Notes under the pieces: model-generated | The model's input: only the letters and a program-made list of their open reading frames with translations | What the model was told of the DNA's origin: nothing | Databases searched by the model: none | In this document: piece by piece, positions 9,071-17,571 of the stretch | Layout of the letters: each line of letters begins with the position of its first letter | Position numbering within the stretch: position 1 is the stretch's first letter | Position numbers and translations under genes: made by a program | Assembly: GCF_002838765.1 (NCBI RefSeq) | Contig: NZ_CP025120.1 | Span: 1,364,001 to 1,428,000, forward strand | Direction of reading: 5' to 3' | DNA length: 64,000 bases | From: Kangiella profundi | Lineage (GTDB): Bacteria; Pseudomonadota; Gammaproteobacteria; Enterobacterales; Kangiellaceae

Positions 9071-9349
9071 TTATATACAAGTAAATGTAAGCTCAACTCG
9101 CGGGTATTTACCTAAGATATATGGGCCCTCGTTTTCATCTAGTTTTATAACATTTAGTTCTTTATTTTGGGCAGTACAGTATGCCGCCGCCTCTTTTAAT
9201 GATTCAGTCTTAATGGAACCCGTACCTGAAAACCCAGTAGCTGCTTGCTTAGCAATGAAGTATTTTTCCTCACCGATATTGATGATGCCCGTATTAGACG
9301 CACATGAAGCGCTTAAAATTAGCGTTAATAATAAAAATATTTTTCCCAT
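9071..9349 (-). CDS. Small predicted lipoprotein, unknown function
   Basis: A 92-aa protein with a short basic start, a hydrophobic segment (IFLLLTLILSA) and a lipobox-like ASC ending in Cys16, so it is probably an envelope lipoprotein. The mature part contains KQAATGFSGTG and AAAYCTAQNKELNVI, a pattern I associate with small conserved proteobacterial envelope proteins in which a Cys-containing helix is followed by a lysine-rich turn; no function is known to me. AGGAG sits about 5 nt before ATG 9349. It lies with the next lipoprotein gene between comEC and exbB, where a conserved cluster is normally uninterrupted. Confidence 0.72.
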   Translation of the reverse strand: MGKIFLLLTLILSASCASNTGIINIGEEKYFIAKQAATGFSGTGSIKTESLKEAAAYCTAQNKELNVIKLDENEGPYILGKYPRVELTFTCI

Positions 9350-9524
9350 GATTGAGCTCCTAAACGCATAAATTCATATTGAATGGCATTACAACAACAG
9401 TCTAATGGCGCAACAGAAAAAGACACCATTAATGTCACGGACTATCTTGATTGTTCATAGTAAATCTTTATCTCCTGCAAAGCGCCTTAATTTACTCTGA
9501 TTCCATTAATTACATGCTATTTAT

Positions 9525-10247
9525 TCAAAGTGGTTTGAGCAAAGTATAGGAGATCATAGTGTTATCCGCTTTATGTACTACAAATCTAGAATTTTTATAT
9601 GCGTATATACTCTCTGGTTTATAATCCAAGTAAACTTCTTGAGTAAAGGCATCTCTAGCAAAACCATCAGAAAACTCGCGATAAACAAACATGATTTTTC
9701 CTTTAGCAATTCCACCATAAGTCAAAGTTGAAACAAAGCCTCGAAAATTATGCCCACTAATACTTTCAGTAATTTTGTAATTAGGTTTCTTAGAAATATC
9801 GGCAATATAAACTGTGCCGTTTGGAGAGTTCTTTAGTGAGTTTTTCCAATGCCAATAAATAGATAAGTCATTGCTGTTTATTTTGCTCATATAGTAGCCA
9901 CCGACAACGTAATCATTGTCAACTTTAACGTAGTTACCATCTGCTTCAAAAAATAAACCATAGGCATCTTGAGCTACTAATGTGTACGAGCCAGAGCTTG
10001 CAAAAACTCTAAAGTTTTTACTTCTATGTGGAGCACTTGTGGCAATATCAGACTCCACTATCAGTTGTTTATGAAGTGGCAATGGAGAAGATGATGTCAT
10101 TGTATCTCCTACATTGGCTTCCTGCTTAACATTAGTAATAAATACATAGTTTTGACTAATTGGACTTCCTACTTTTGTTTCGATTGGCGTACCGACACAG
10201 GAAAATAGTAGCAATGATAAAAATATATATTTAACTTTATTGAGCAT
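9525..10247 (-). CDS. Predicted lipoprotein, unknown function
   Basis: A 240-aa protein with a signal sequence ending in LLLFSC (lipid-modified Cys17 expected). The mature domain is rich in beta-strand-forming, aromatic and Tyr/Asn residues (for example VVGGYYMSK, IYWHWKN, FVYREFSDGFARDAF), resembling a secreted beta-rich domain. I do not recognise the family. It is visibly AT-richer than comEC and exbB around it and has no close operon partner, being 175 bp from the small lipoprotein gene. Possibly acquired, but there are no mobility genes nearby. Confidence 0.68.
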   Translation of the reverse strand: MLNKVKYIFLSLLLFSCVGTPIETKVGSPISQNYVFITNVKQEANVGDTMTSSSPLPLHKQLIVESDIATSAPHRSKNFRVFASSGSYTLVAQDAYGLFFEADGNYVKVDNDYVVGGYYMSKINSNDLSIYWHWKNSLKNSPNGTVYIADISKKPNYKITESISGHNFRGFVSTLTYGGIAKGKIMFVYREFSDGFARDAFTQEVYLDYKPESIYAYKNSRFVVHKADNTMISYTLLKPL

Positions 10248-10314
10248 ATTTGTTTCATGTCATTATTTATGATGAACCTAACATTACATTCTTATTTCTT
10301 ATTAGTCTACTTTA

Positions 10315-12657
10315 TCAAACTTCACAAGCTTCTTTCCTCCATACCCTCTGCTCATCCCTCCAACGTTTTATGCTTCCGTCATAAGGATTAATGGTGATTT
10401 GGCCTGCGCAGCCTGAGTGTTCGCCTTTGATGTTGAATTCCTGATAGCGTTTATAGACGCTGGGATGTGGGATTGGATAGCGGCTGTAGAGTTCGCTGGT
10501 GTAGATGACGATTTCAGGATCGACGCGTTTGATGAAGGGATAGGTTGATGAGGTTTTACTGCCGTGGTGTGGGGCTATTAATATATCAGCTTCCAGTTTT
10601 GCAAAGACTTCGCTGCTGGCTAGCAGGTACTCTGCGTCTTTTTCGATATCACCTGGAATCAGTAAGCTAAAATCATTGATGGTGATTTTTACCACGCAGG
10701 ATTGATTGTTGGGTTTGTCGGATACTGCATTTTGTTCGCCATATAAGAACTCTAGTGTTGCATCTTCAAGCTCAATGACCTGCCCTACTTCACATGGCTG
10801 ACTAGGTTTATCGTACCAGGAGTCGGCGATAATTTGGTCTACTGGAAAGTTTTCGAGAAGTTGGGTAGCGCCACCTGCATGATCATTATCCTTGTGGCTG
10901 AGTATTAATGTGTCGATTTTTGAAATACCAAGTGCTCTAAGACTTGGAATGATGTAACTCTCTACTGCGCTGGAGCCTGGACTGGCGTAGCCGGTGTCGT
11001 AAAGTATGGCGTGACGGTTGTTGTGCAAAAGTATGGCTAAGCCATGCCCCACATCGAAAACATCGATTGACCATTTAGCTTCTGATAATTCCCTGTCGAG
11101 TTTTTGTCCCATCAGCATAATTGCGCTGATTACCAATGTAGAAACTACCAAGGGTCTTTTGATACTTGAGAGTGGTAGCCAGCAAATCATTAAAGCCATG
11201 AATAGCAGAATGCCAATAAAAGTTGGAAGAGTTGTGTTAATGACAAACAAGGAAGAACTTCCGATAAGGTCGCTGTTCAAAAGTTCTTTACTGAATTTGA
11301 AAAATACACTGACTAATGCATCGAGTTGCTGAAACTGCCAATCGATTCCAATGAGACTCAACAAGAAGCTTAGAAATATGGCTGGCAATAACAGGATGCT
11401 GAATAAGGGAATCATGAAGATATTGACCATCATGCCAAGCAGACTGGCCTGCTGAAAATACAACAATGATGGAATGGCCAGCGTTAAAGTTATGGCAACT
11501 TGCAGTTTTAATAAACTGTTAAATTTGTGTTTCCAGTTATGGTTTTGTTGACTGCGCCCCATCAGCAATAGACTAATCACCACAACGGCGATAAAGGTCA
11601 TCCAAAAACTGGCCGATAAGACGCTGAGTGGAAATATCAGTAGCACCAATAACAGTGACCAGATTAAGCCTTCATAAATCGCCGATCGCCTTTGCAGCAG
11701 AAAAGCCAAAGCAACCGAACACCACATGATCAAAGCGCGAACCGTTGGAATAGAAAAGTCAGCCATTGCGCTGTAGTTAAAGGCCACTATGCAACTACCC
11801 CACAAGCCAACAAACAATGGCGGCCATCGCCTGGTCAGTTTATAACCACTCATCCATCCCCAGAGCGAACGGATAAGCCAGAAACTCACACCCGCGATAA
11901 TTGAAATGTGTAAGCCTGATATGGCGATCAGATGACTCAGTCCAAGTTTCTGTAAGACGTCTCTTTGCTGATCTGTAATGGATGATTTTTCGCCAATCAA
12001 CAATGCCTGAAAGATCCCAGCATTGTGTAAGCTGGATAATTGCGAATGCGTCAGTTGCCTGAATTGATGTACGGGATTAGAAGCTTCTGACTTTAATACA
12101 AGAAAATCCTGGCGCACATAACCCCGCCCATCAATGCCCTGTTCAAAATAAAATCTCTCCAGATCAAAGCCCGCCATATTGACTGGGCCATGAATTGGCT
12201 TGAGCTTGATTTGCATTTGCCATACCTGACCTAATTCGAAAGGACATTCAGATTGATAGAACTTTAGTCGAATTACCCTGCCTAACAGTTTAAATTCATT
12301 GGCTTTCTGGATTCGGGCCGTAAACTGACAATACTCGGGATAAATCGCTGGTAATCCAATAACCTCGGCATCTATAATGTGCGCCTGATTGTTGAAGGGC
12401 TCCGGTATTTGGCGTTGTAATTGCCAATAAGCGTTGCTGCAAGACCATACAATTCCAAGGCTCAAACCTCCGAACACCAATAGCTTTGTTTTAATTGCTT
12501 TGGGGGCTTTTGTTAAGATGCATAAGGCAGTCGAGGCAAGACCAAACACTGCCAGTGCCGATAACAGCGTTGATAATATGATGACATCAAACGACAAGCT
12601 TGGAATGAACAGTATAGAGCAACAACCTGCTAATAATGCCAGCGTCCATACAAACAT
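10315..12657 (-). CDS. comEC: DNA internalization competence protein ComEC/Rec2
   Basis: Polytopic inner-membrane channel (780 aa) for uptake of single-stranded DNA in natural transformation. An N-terminal DUF4131 region with membrane helices is followed by the competence domain (LGLSHLIAISGLHISI near residue 240, the family hallmark), more helices, and a C-terminal metallo-beta-lactamase-like domain. That domain has SHKDNDHAGG near residue 588 and APHHGSKTSS near 700. ATG 12657 with AAGGA upstream. It diverges from a DUF2062 gene with only 48 bp between, matching a common gammaproteobacterial order beside lolC/lolD. Confidence 0.95.
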   Translation of the reverse strand: MFVWTLALLAGCCSILFIPSLSFDVIILSTLLSALAVFGLASTALCILTKAPKAIKTKLLVFGGLSLGIVWSCSNAYWQLQRQIPEPFNNQAHIIDAEVIGLPAIYPEYCQFTARIQKANEFKLLGRVIRLKFYQSECPFELGQVWQMQIKLKPIHGPVNMAGFDLERFYFEQGIDGRGYVRQDFLVLKSEASNPVHQFRQLTHSQLSSLHNAGIFQALLIGEKSSITDQQRDVLQKLGLSHLIAISGLHISIIAGVSFWLIRSLWGWMSGYKLTRRWPPLFVGLWGSCIVAFNYSAMADFSIPTVRALIMWCSVALAFLLQRRSAIYEGLIWSLLLVLLIFPLSVLSASFWMTFIAVVVISLLLMGRSQQNHNWKHKFNSLLKLQVAITLTLAIPSLLYFQQASLLGMMVNIFMIPLFSILLLPAIFLSFLLSLIGIDWQFQQLDALVSVFFKFSKELLNSDLIGSSSLFVINTTLPTFIGILLFMALMICWLPLSSIKRPLVVSTLVISAIMLMGQKLDRELSEAKWSIDVFDVGHGLAILLHNNRHAILYDTGYASPGSSAVESYIIPSLRALGISKIDTLILSHKDNDHAGGATQLLENFPVDQIIADSWYDKPSQPCEVGQVIELEDATLEFLYGEQNAVSDKPNNQSCVVKITINDFSLLIPGDIEKDAEYLLASSEVFAKLEADILIAPHHGSKTSSTYPFIKRVDPEIVIYTSELYSRYPIPHPSVYKRYQEFNIKGEHSGCAGQITINPYDGSIKRWRDEQRVWRKEACEV

Positions 12658-12705
12658 AATGGATAGTCCTTATCCTGATTGTTTTAAAGTGTTAAGTGAT
12701 TATTA

Positions 12706-13359
12706 ATGCCCCGCAAAATTTTTAAAAAATATTTGCCTGATCATAAGAAGATCAAAGAAAACCGCTATATGAAGGTTTTCGGTAATCTTATACACGATCC
12801 CGGCTTATGGCACCTGAACCGTTACAGTGCATCAGGTGCTTTCGCAGTGGGTTTATTTTGTGGCTTTTTGCCAATCCCATTTCAAATGGTCATTGCGGCA
12901 GGTCTAGCCATCTATTTCCGCGTTAACCTGCCGATATCAGTTGTTCTGTGTTGGATTACTAACCCTATTACAATGGTCCCCATGTTCTACTTTGCTTATA
13001 AGCTGGGTGCATGGATTCTCGGCGTCCCACCCAGTGAGTTTAATTTCGAACTTAGCTTTGCATGGCTTCAGTCTGAACTGGTTCATATCTGGAAACCTTT
13101 CCTGCTGGGCTGTTTAATTTGCGGCGGTACTCTGTCTTTAATCGGCTACTACACCATCAGCCTATTCTGGCGCTATCACGTAGTTCGTGCATGGCGCGCA
13201 CGTCAGACTCGCTGGAAAGAAAAGTTGCTTCATACTTTACATCTTGATCAGTTAAATAAAAAAGATGAAGAAGAAACTGATGAGTCTGAGCCAAAATCAG
13301 AAGCAGAGTCTGAAAGCGAAGATTACCGCAAGAGTCATAACGACCATCGCAACGATTGA
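12706..13359 (+). CDS. DUF2062 membrane protein
   Basis: A 217-aa protein with a basic N-terminus, three or four membrane helices (about residues 45-70, 75-100, 125-155) and the DUF2062 signatures HLNRYSASGAFAVGLFCGF-like and CWITNPITMVPMFYF. The C-terminal tail is highly charged (EEETDESEPKSEAESES) and probably disordered. Function is not established; the family often sits beside comEC and lolC in gammaproteobacteria, as here. ATG 12706 follows the divergent comEC start by 48 bp, so their promoters must overlap. It ends before a bidirectional terminator shared with lolD. Confidence 0.88.
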   Translation: MPRKIFKKYLPDHKKIKENRYMKVFGNLIHDPGLWHLNRYSASGAFAVGLFCGFLPIPFQMVIAAGLAIYFRVNLPISVVLCWITNPITMVPMFYFAYKLGAWILGVPPSEFNFELSFAWLQSELVHIWKPFLLGCLICGGTLSLIGYYTISLFWRYHVVRAWRARQTRWKEKLLHTLHLDQLNKKDEEETDESEPKSEAESESEDYRKSHNDHRND

Positions 13360-13449
13360 TTGGGATTATGACAAAGCAGTAATTGGAACACTGTGCGAGA
13401 TTAACTCTCTTTGCATTAAGACATATCCGAGAATTCAACAAGTCGATAC

Positions 13450-13488
13450 AAAAAAGCCGCTGATGACATCAATCTCAGCGGCTTTTTT
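13450..13488. terminator. Bidirectional intrinsic terminator between DUF2062 gene and lolD
   Basis: AAAAAAGCCGCTGA and TCAGCGGCTTTTTT form a 14-bp perfect inverted repeat with an 11-nt loop, with U-tracts available on both strands. It lies between convergent genes and should end both. Confidence 0.9.
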
Positions 13489-13507
13489 ATTGCAAATTAT
13501 TCACTAC

Positions 13508-14194
13508 TTATTCAATCGCCATTAAGTGACCATCTTCAAGCTTTAACTGACGCTGCATTTTTGATGCCAGCTCCAGATCGTGGGTCACTGTAATAAAAGT
13601 CGTGCCCATTTCCTGATTAATTTCACACATCAGATCATAAACTTTCAAGGCTGTAGCGTGATCTAAGTTACCTGTTGGTTCATCAGCCAATACACAAACA
13701 GGCTCATTAGCCAGCGCTCGTGCAAAAGCTATTCGTTGACGCTCACCGCCGGACAATTCTGAAGGCTTGTGACTTTCACGGTTTGTTAGGCCAACTCGTT
13801 CGATTAGCGCAGAAGCTTTACGGTAGGCCTGGTCACGATTAGTACCACGAATAATTAATGGCATTGCGACATTTTCAAGGGCCGTAAACTCTGGCAATAA
13901 GTGATGAAACTGATACACAAAACCTATATTCATGTTGCGGAACTCACCCTGCGCTTTTGGCTTAAGCTTATGAACATCCTGATCATTGATCAGTACCGTA
14001 CCTTCGGTAGGTTTATCCAATGCGCCAATAAGATGTAACAAGGTACTTTTTCCGGAACCTGAAGCACCGACAATGGCCAGCTGCTCGCCTCGTTCTACGG
14101 ATAAATTAAGCGACTCGAGGACGGTTACCTTGCTAGCTCCGTCTTCATAAACACGACTCAAATTCGTTACTTCTATTAAACGATCATTACTCAT
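13508..14194 (-). CDS. lolD: Lipoprotein-releasing ABC transporter ATPase LolD
   Basis: Cytoplasmic ATPase (228 aa) powering extraction of outer-membrane lipoproteins from the inner membrane for transfer to LolA. Walker A GASGSGKST at residues 43-51, the MacB/LolD-type segment ALDKPTEGTV, signature LSGGERQR near 143 and Walker B CVLADEPTGNLD near 162. It overlaps the permease gene by 8 bp, indicating translational coupling. The Q-loop reads FVYQFHHLLPEF, the LolD form. Confidence 0.95.
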   Translation of the reverse strand: MSNDRLIEVTNLSRVYEDGASKVTVLESLNLSVERGEQLAIVGASGSGKSTLLHLIGALDKPTEGTVLINDQDVHKLKPKAQGEFRNMNIGFVYQFHHLLPEFTALENVAMPLIIRGTNRDQAYRKASALIERVGLTNRESHKPSELSGGERQRIAFARALANEPVCVLADEPTGNLDHATALKVYDLMCEINQEMGTTFITVTHDLELASKMQRQLKLEDGHLMAIE

Positions 14195-15431
14195 AACGAA
14201 GAGCCTCCGCAGGTTGTGTTTTAGATGCTTTCCAGGAAGGATATAAAGTTGCTAATACGCTTATGGCAAATGCCGAAAGACCAATTTTAATCACGTCATC
14301 AGCAATTAACTCTGTAGGCAGGAAGTTTACGAAATAAACGTCTTGTGGGAAGACGCTGACACCAAAAGTCGTTTCTACCCAGCTCACGATATCTGGAAGA
14401 TTCAAAGCTAATAGAACGCCGAGAATAACACCTGCTAAAGTCCCGATCAGACCATTGATAATACCGCTGGTCATGAATATGCGTAGAATTGAGCCTGGGC
14501 TTGCGCCAAGGGTTCTTAAAATGGCAATGTCAGCCTGCTTCTCAGTAACTAACATGACAAGAGATGTGACAATATTGAATGCAGCAACGGCAATGATGAA
14601 GGTTAGAAGAATGAACATTATCTTCTTTTCCATATCAATGGCATTGAATAGCGTTTCGTGCTGACGTGTCCAGTCGGTTACAAAATATTGGTGGTCAAGT
14701 AATTGGCTGACCTGATAGTTAATGTCATAAACGTTCATGACATTATCGGTTTTAAGTTGCAACGCTGTTACACCTTCTTGGCGCAATAACTGCGCAGCAT
14801 CATCCATATGGATGAACGCCAGACTCTTGTCAGCTTCTGAACGTGTTTCGAAAATCCCGGTAACGGTAAAACGCTTAGTGCGCATACTGACGCCAGCAAG
14901 AGAAATGCGAGTTTCGCTAAGAATTAATAGCGAAACCTTGTCACCAAGATTGATTCCCAGGCCTCTCGCGATTGAGGCTCCTAGAACGATATTATATTCA
15001 CCAGATTTAATGTCATCGAATGAGCCCATGCTCATGTTATCTTTGACTATCGACACCTCGCCAATTTTGTCTGGCAATATGCCTTGCACCATTCCAAATC
15101 GCTCACGGCCCTGGAAACGGAACATGGTTTCAGTCTGAATATAAGGAGATACCCCGATGACTTCAGGGTGTTGTTTAACGGTCTTTTCCAGAGACTGCCA
15201 GTCTTCAAGCGGCCCACCTAAACCCTGAACCAGTACATGAGGTGCCATGCCCAGAATACGGTCTCTAAGCTCACGTTCAAAGCCGTTCATGACTGACATA
15301 ACGGTGATTAACACCATTACACCGAGTGCAATCCCGATCATGGATATGAGTGATATGAAAGAAATGAAGTGGTTACGGCGTTTAGCCCGGGTGTAGCGCA
15401 ACCCTACAAATAACGAGAATGGCAGTCGCAT
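14187..15431 (-). CDS. lolC: Lipoprotein-releasing ABC transporter permease (LolC/LolE family)
   Basis: A 414-aa inner-membrane permease: one N-terminal helix (residues about 20-45, with RYTRAKRRNHFISFISLISMIG before it), a large periplasmic domain (about 45-270) and three C-terminal helices. The MNGFERELRDRILGM segment is characteristic of LolC/LolE. It sorts lipoproteins to LolA together with LolD. Only one permease gene is present here, whereas many gammaproteobacteria have lolC-lolD-lolE; the second may lie elsewhere, or a single permease may work as a homodimer (LolF-like). Confidence 0.93.
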   Translation of the reverse strand: MRLPFSLFVGLRYTRAKRRNHFISFISLISMIGIALGVMVLITVMSVMNGFERELRDRILGMAPHVLVQGLGGPLEDWQSLEKTVKQHPEVIGVSPYIQTETMFRFQGRERFGMVQGILPDKIGEVSIVKDNMSMGSFDDIKSGEYNIVLGASIARGLGINLGDKVSLLILSETRISLAGVSMRTKRFTVTGIFETRSEADKSLAFIHMDDAAQLLRQEGVTALQLKTDNVMNVYDINYQVSQLLDHQYFVTDWTRQHETLFNAIDMEKKIMFILLTFIIAVAAFNIVTSLVMLVTEKQADIAILRTLGASPGSILRIFMTSGIINGLIGTLAGVILGVLLALNLPDIVSWVETTFGVSVFPQDVYFVNFLPTELIADDVIKIGLSAFAISVLATLYPSWKASKTQPAEALRYE

Positions 15432-15528
15432 CAGCTTATCTGGTCAAACAAAGTTGGCGTCATATTGAATGGATCACAATTTGGAGTCAAGTTATCGGTT
15501 AAAATTATTAAGTTAGTGCGCTAAATTA

Positions 15529-15559
15529 TTGACACAGCAACCTATTTTTTTGATATTCT
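15529..15559 (+). promoter_or_regulatory. Sigma-70 promoter of the 15589 exported protein gene
   Basis: Perfect -35 TTGACA at 15529-15534 with -10 GATATT after 17 bp (or TATTCT after 19 bp). It is followed by a short leader and an AAGGAG ribosome-binding site, implying a well-expressed gene. Confidence 0.7.
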
Positions 15560-15588
15560 AAAGAAAATAACGATTAAGGAGTCGTAAG

Positions 15589-15879
15589 ATGAAAGCATTA
15601 AAGGGGTTAGCCATCAGCGTATCATTAGCTGTCACCATGGCTTTTGGGGTAGCAAACGCAGACGAAGTTCGCGTTCCAGTTTCTGAGCAAGGTCAAAATG
15701 CTGGTATCGAAGTCCCTAAAAGTGGCGTTACCCAAGCATCTGTTGAGCAAAAGTTTGGGGCACCGCAATCAATTCAAGGCCCTGTAGGCGATCCACCTAT
15801 CACTAAATGGATTTATTCAGGATTTACCGTTTACTTTGAATATGACCGTGTGATTCACACCGTTATTCATCATCAGTAG
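15589..15879 (+). CDS. Small exported protein with OmlA/SmpA-like C-terminal motif
   Basis: A 96-aa protein with a standard signal peptide (cleavage likely after VANA, residue 24) and a short mature domain. The mature part, with SVEQKFGAPQSIQGPVGDPPITKWIYSGFTVYFEYDRVIHTVIHH in overview, contains G-A-P-x-W-Y-x-F-V-Y-F-E-x-D-x-V features shared with BamE/SmpA-like folds and small periplasmic proteins of gammaproteobacteria. No enzyme motif. Excellent promoter and AAGGAG, single-gene unit closed by a strong terminator, so likely an abundant periplasmic protein. Function unknown. Confidence 0.85.
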   Translation: MKALKGLAISVSLAVTMAFGVANADEVRVPVSEQGQNAGIEVPKSGVTQASVEQKFGAPQSIQGPVGDPPITKWIYSGFTVYFEYDRVIHTVIHHQ

Positions 15880-15928
15880 GATTTTTTATATAGTCGATTA
15901 AACCACGACTCCTACAGTTAGACATATC

Positions 15929-15955
15929 AAAGCCACTCTTTTGAGTGGCTTTTTT
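15929..15955 (+). terminator. Intrinsic terminator after the 15589 gene
   Basis: GCCACTC/GAGTGGC stem with a TTTT loop, preceded by AAA and followed by six T. It can also serve the convergent DUF2288 gene. Confidence 0.88.
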
Positions 15956-15962
15956 GATCTGA

Positions 15963-16322
15963 TTACTCTTTAAGTTGGGCTAACACATAAGGCGCGACAA
16001 CCACTGACCAAAATTCAGTTTCAGGCTGGCAGTTAGCTTTCACGAAGTCTATTGGCATGCGCTGAATCTTCTCCGAATCAATCAGGGGTTTAATGGCTTC
16101 AGCATTATCCAATGACAAGTCTGCAGCACAGTTAATCAGATCCACCCCCTGCTCTATCAGCAACAAATTACCTTTGGCAAAGAATCGCTCGATTTCTTTC
16201 CAGGCGACAACCGCTGTCTCACCATTGAGCTTCATAATTAACTCTTCTCTCGGCGTCAGCTCAGTAAAGCTGTCTGTTTTTTGTTCGTTCTTTAACTGTT
16301 CAATCTTATCCGACTCGCTCAT
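15963..16322 (-). CDS. DUF2288 family protein
   Basis: A 119-aa soluble protein with the DUF2288 pattern: LNGETAVVAWKEIERFFAKGNLLLIEQGVDLI near the middle in overview and ETEFWSVVVAPYVLAQL at the C-terminus. No catalytic motif is known for this family. ATG 16322 is preceded by AAGG. It follows nagZ by 37 bp in the same direction, so the two may share a transcript, and converges on the 15589 gene. Confidence 0.85.
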   Translation of the reverse strand: MSESDKIEQLKNEQKTDSFTELTPREELIMKLNGETAVVAWKEIERFFAKGNLLLIEQGVDLINCAADLSLDNAEAIKPLIDSEKIQRMPIDFVKANCQPETEFWSVVVAPYVLAQLKE

Positions 16323-16359
16323 GTCTAACCTTTTTTAATCTCTTTAATTCAATGATGTG

Positions 16360-17370
16360 TTACGCCAGTAAATTGTCTTTTAACGATAACCATTGGTCAC
16401 TGCCCTGCACTTTGGACAATGAGTAATTAAGGGCTTTACCTCTCATGGCTGCTAGACGCTCAGTTGATTTAGGATCACAGTCAAAATCAAACTGTTCTGC
16501 AAGTTCCTGTCCTTCTTTGGGGTGGTTACAGACCAGCACCATGTCACATCCAGCTTTGATAGCTGCTTCGGCACGCTGGTAATAACCGCCAACCACCTCT
16601 GCACCCTTCATACTCAAGTCATCGCTGAATATGACACCGTCAAAGCCAAGCTGGCCGCGAAGAATGTCCTGAAGCCAAATATTCGAGAAACCCGCTGGTT
16701 GCTTATCGAAAGCTGGGTAGATAACGTGTGCAGGCATTACAGCCTGGTAGTTCTTCGCTAATTCTGCAAACACTCGCATGTCATCACTGATAATCTGTTC
16801 CCGAGGGCGATCATCGACAGGAATATCTATGTGTGAGTCAGCTTCCACTGAACCGTGTCCGGGGAAATGCTTAGCCGTTGCGGCCATTCCGTAATCGTTC
16901 ATGCCACGAATGAACTCGCGGCCAAGTTCTATAACTTCGTCCACCTTGCCTGAAAAAGCACGGTCACCAATGACCTGACTGATGTTTTTATTCAAATCAA
17001 GCACCGGTGCAAAACTAAAATCAATGCCTACGGCCTGCACTTCTATCGCAATCATGGCGCCCCAATGATAGGCTTTGCGCTTGGCCTGCTCGTGATCTGA
17101 GTTCTCCAAAAGGATGGTGCCCATTGCAGGTACGGCAGTGAAACCTTCACGAAAGCGCTGCACCCGACCACCTTCATGATCCACGGCAATCAGGATATCT
17201 CTACCCGCTATTTCACGAATCGACTGAGTCAGCTCTGCGACCTGTTGAGGAGAGTCATAATTGCGGCTAAATAAAATCATGCCACCGAGCAAAGGGTTCT
17301 GAAGCAGGTCACGCTCGCGAGAGTTAACTTCTAAACCCTCAATATCAAGCATCAATGGGCCAATACTCAT
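16360..17370 (-). CDS. nagZ: Beta-N-acetylhexosaminidase (peptidoglycan recycling)
   Basis: Glycoside hydrolase family 3 enzyme (336 aa), cytoplasmic, that removes GlcNAc from anhydromuropeptides during cell-wall recycling. AVDHEGGRVQRF near residue 62, the KHFPGHG-S-V-x-DSH loop near 165 (carrying the catalytic His/Asp dyad typical of NagZ) and the nucleophile region FSDDLSMKGA near 247 are all intact. Length is normal. ATG 17370; no signal peptide, consistent with a cytosolic enzyme. Its product influences AmpC induction in some species, but no ampC or ampR is in this window. Confidence 0.95.
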   Translation of the reverse strand: MSIGPLMLDIEGLEVNSRERDLLQNPLLGGMILFSRNYDSPQQVAELTQSIREIAGRDILIAVDHEGGRVQRFREGFTAVPAMGTILLENSDHEQAKRKAYHWGAMIAIEVQAVGIDFSFAPVLDLNKNISQVIGDRAFSGKVDEVIELGREFIRGMNDYGMAATAKHFPGHGSVEADSHIDIPVDDRPREQIISDDMRVFAELAKNYQAVMPAHVIYPAFDKQPAGFSNIWLQDILRGQLGFDGVIFSDDLSMKGAEVVGGYYQRAEAAIKAGCDMVLVCNHPKEGQELAEQFDFDCDPKSTERLAAMRGKALNYSLSKVQGSDQWLSLKDNLLA

Positions 17371-17474
17371 GAATATCTGTTCCTGGTTAGCTGTTATGCC
17401 TAAATAATGTGTGTAATGGTAACCGATTGAGGGCTACAAAATCACTGCTTGCTTCTAAAATTAGCCAAAACCGA

Positions 17475-17480
17475 TATAAT
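17475..17480 (+). promoter_or_regulatory. Candidate -10 element for the M2 peptidase gene
   Basis: Perfect TATAAT about 92 bp before the start codon. A matching -35 at 17-bp spacing is poor (CTTCTA); TTGCTT lies at 20 bp. The only strong element in the 201-bp nagZ/M2 gap. Confidence 0.4.
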
Positions 17481-17571
17481 GTTGCGCTGTTAGGTCAATA
17501 TTTATTCAAATTAAAATCATATTACAACCATGATTACCAATAAACACACTGTGGAGTTAAAGGTATAGCTT

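Noticed and set aside
14737..15138. 133-codon plus-strand frame opposite the Lol permease
   Set aside because: The permease on the minus strand is unambiguous; this is a shadow frame with no start signal.
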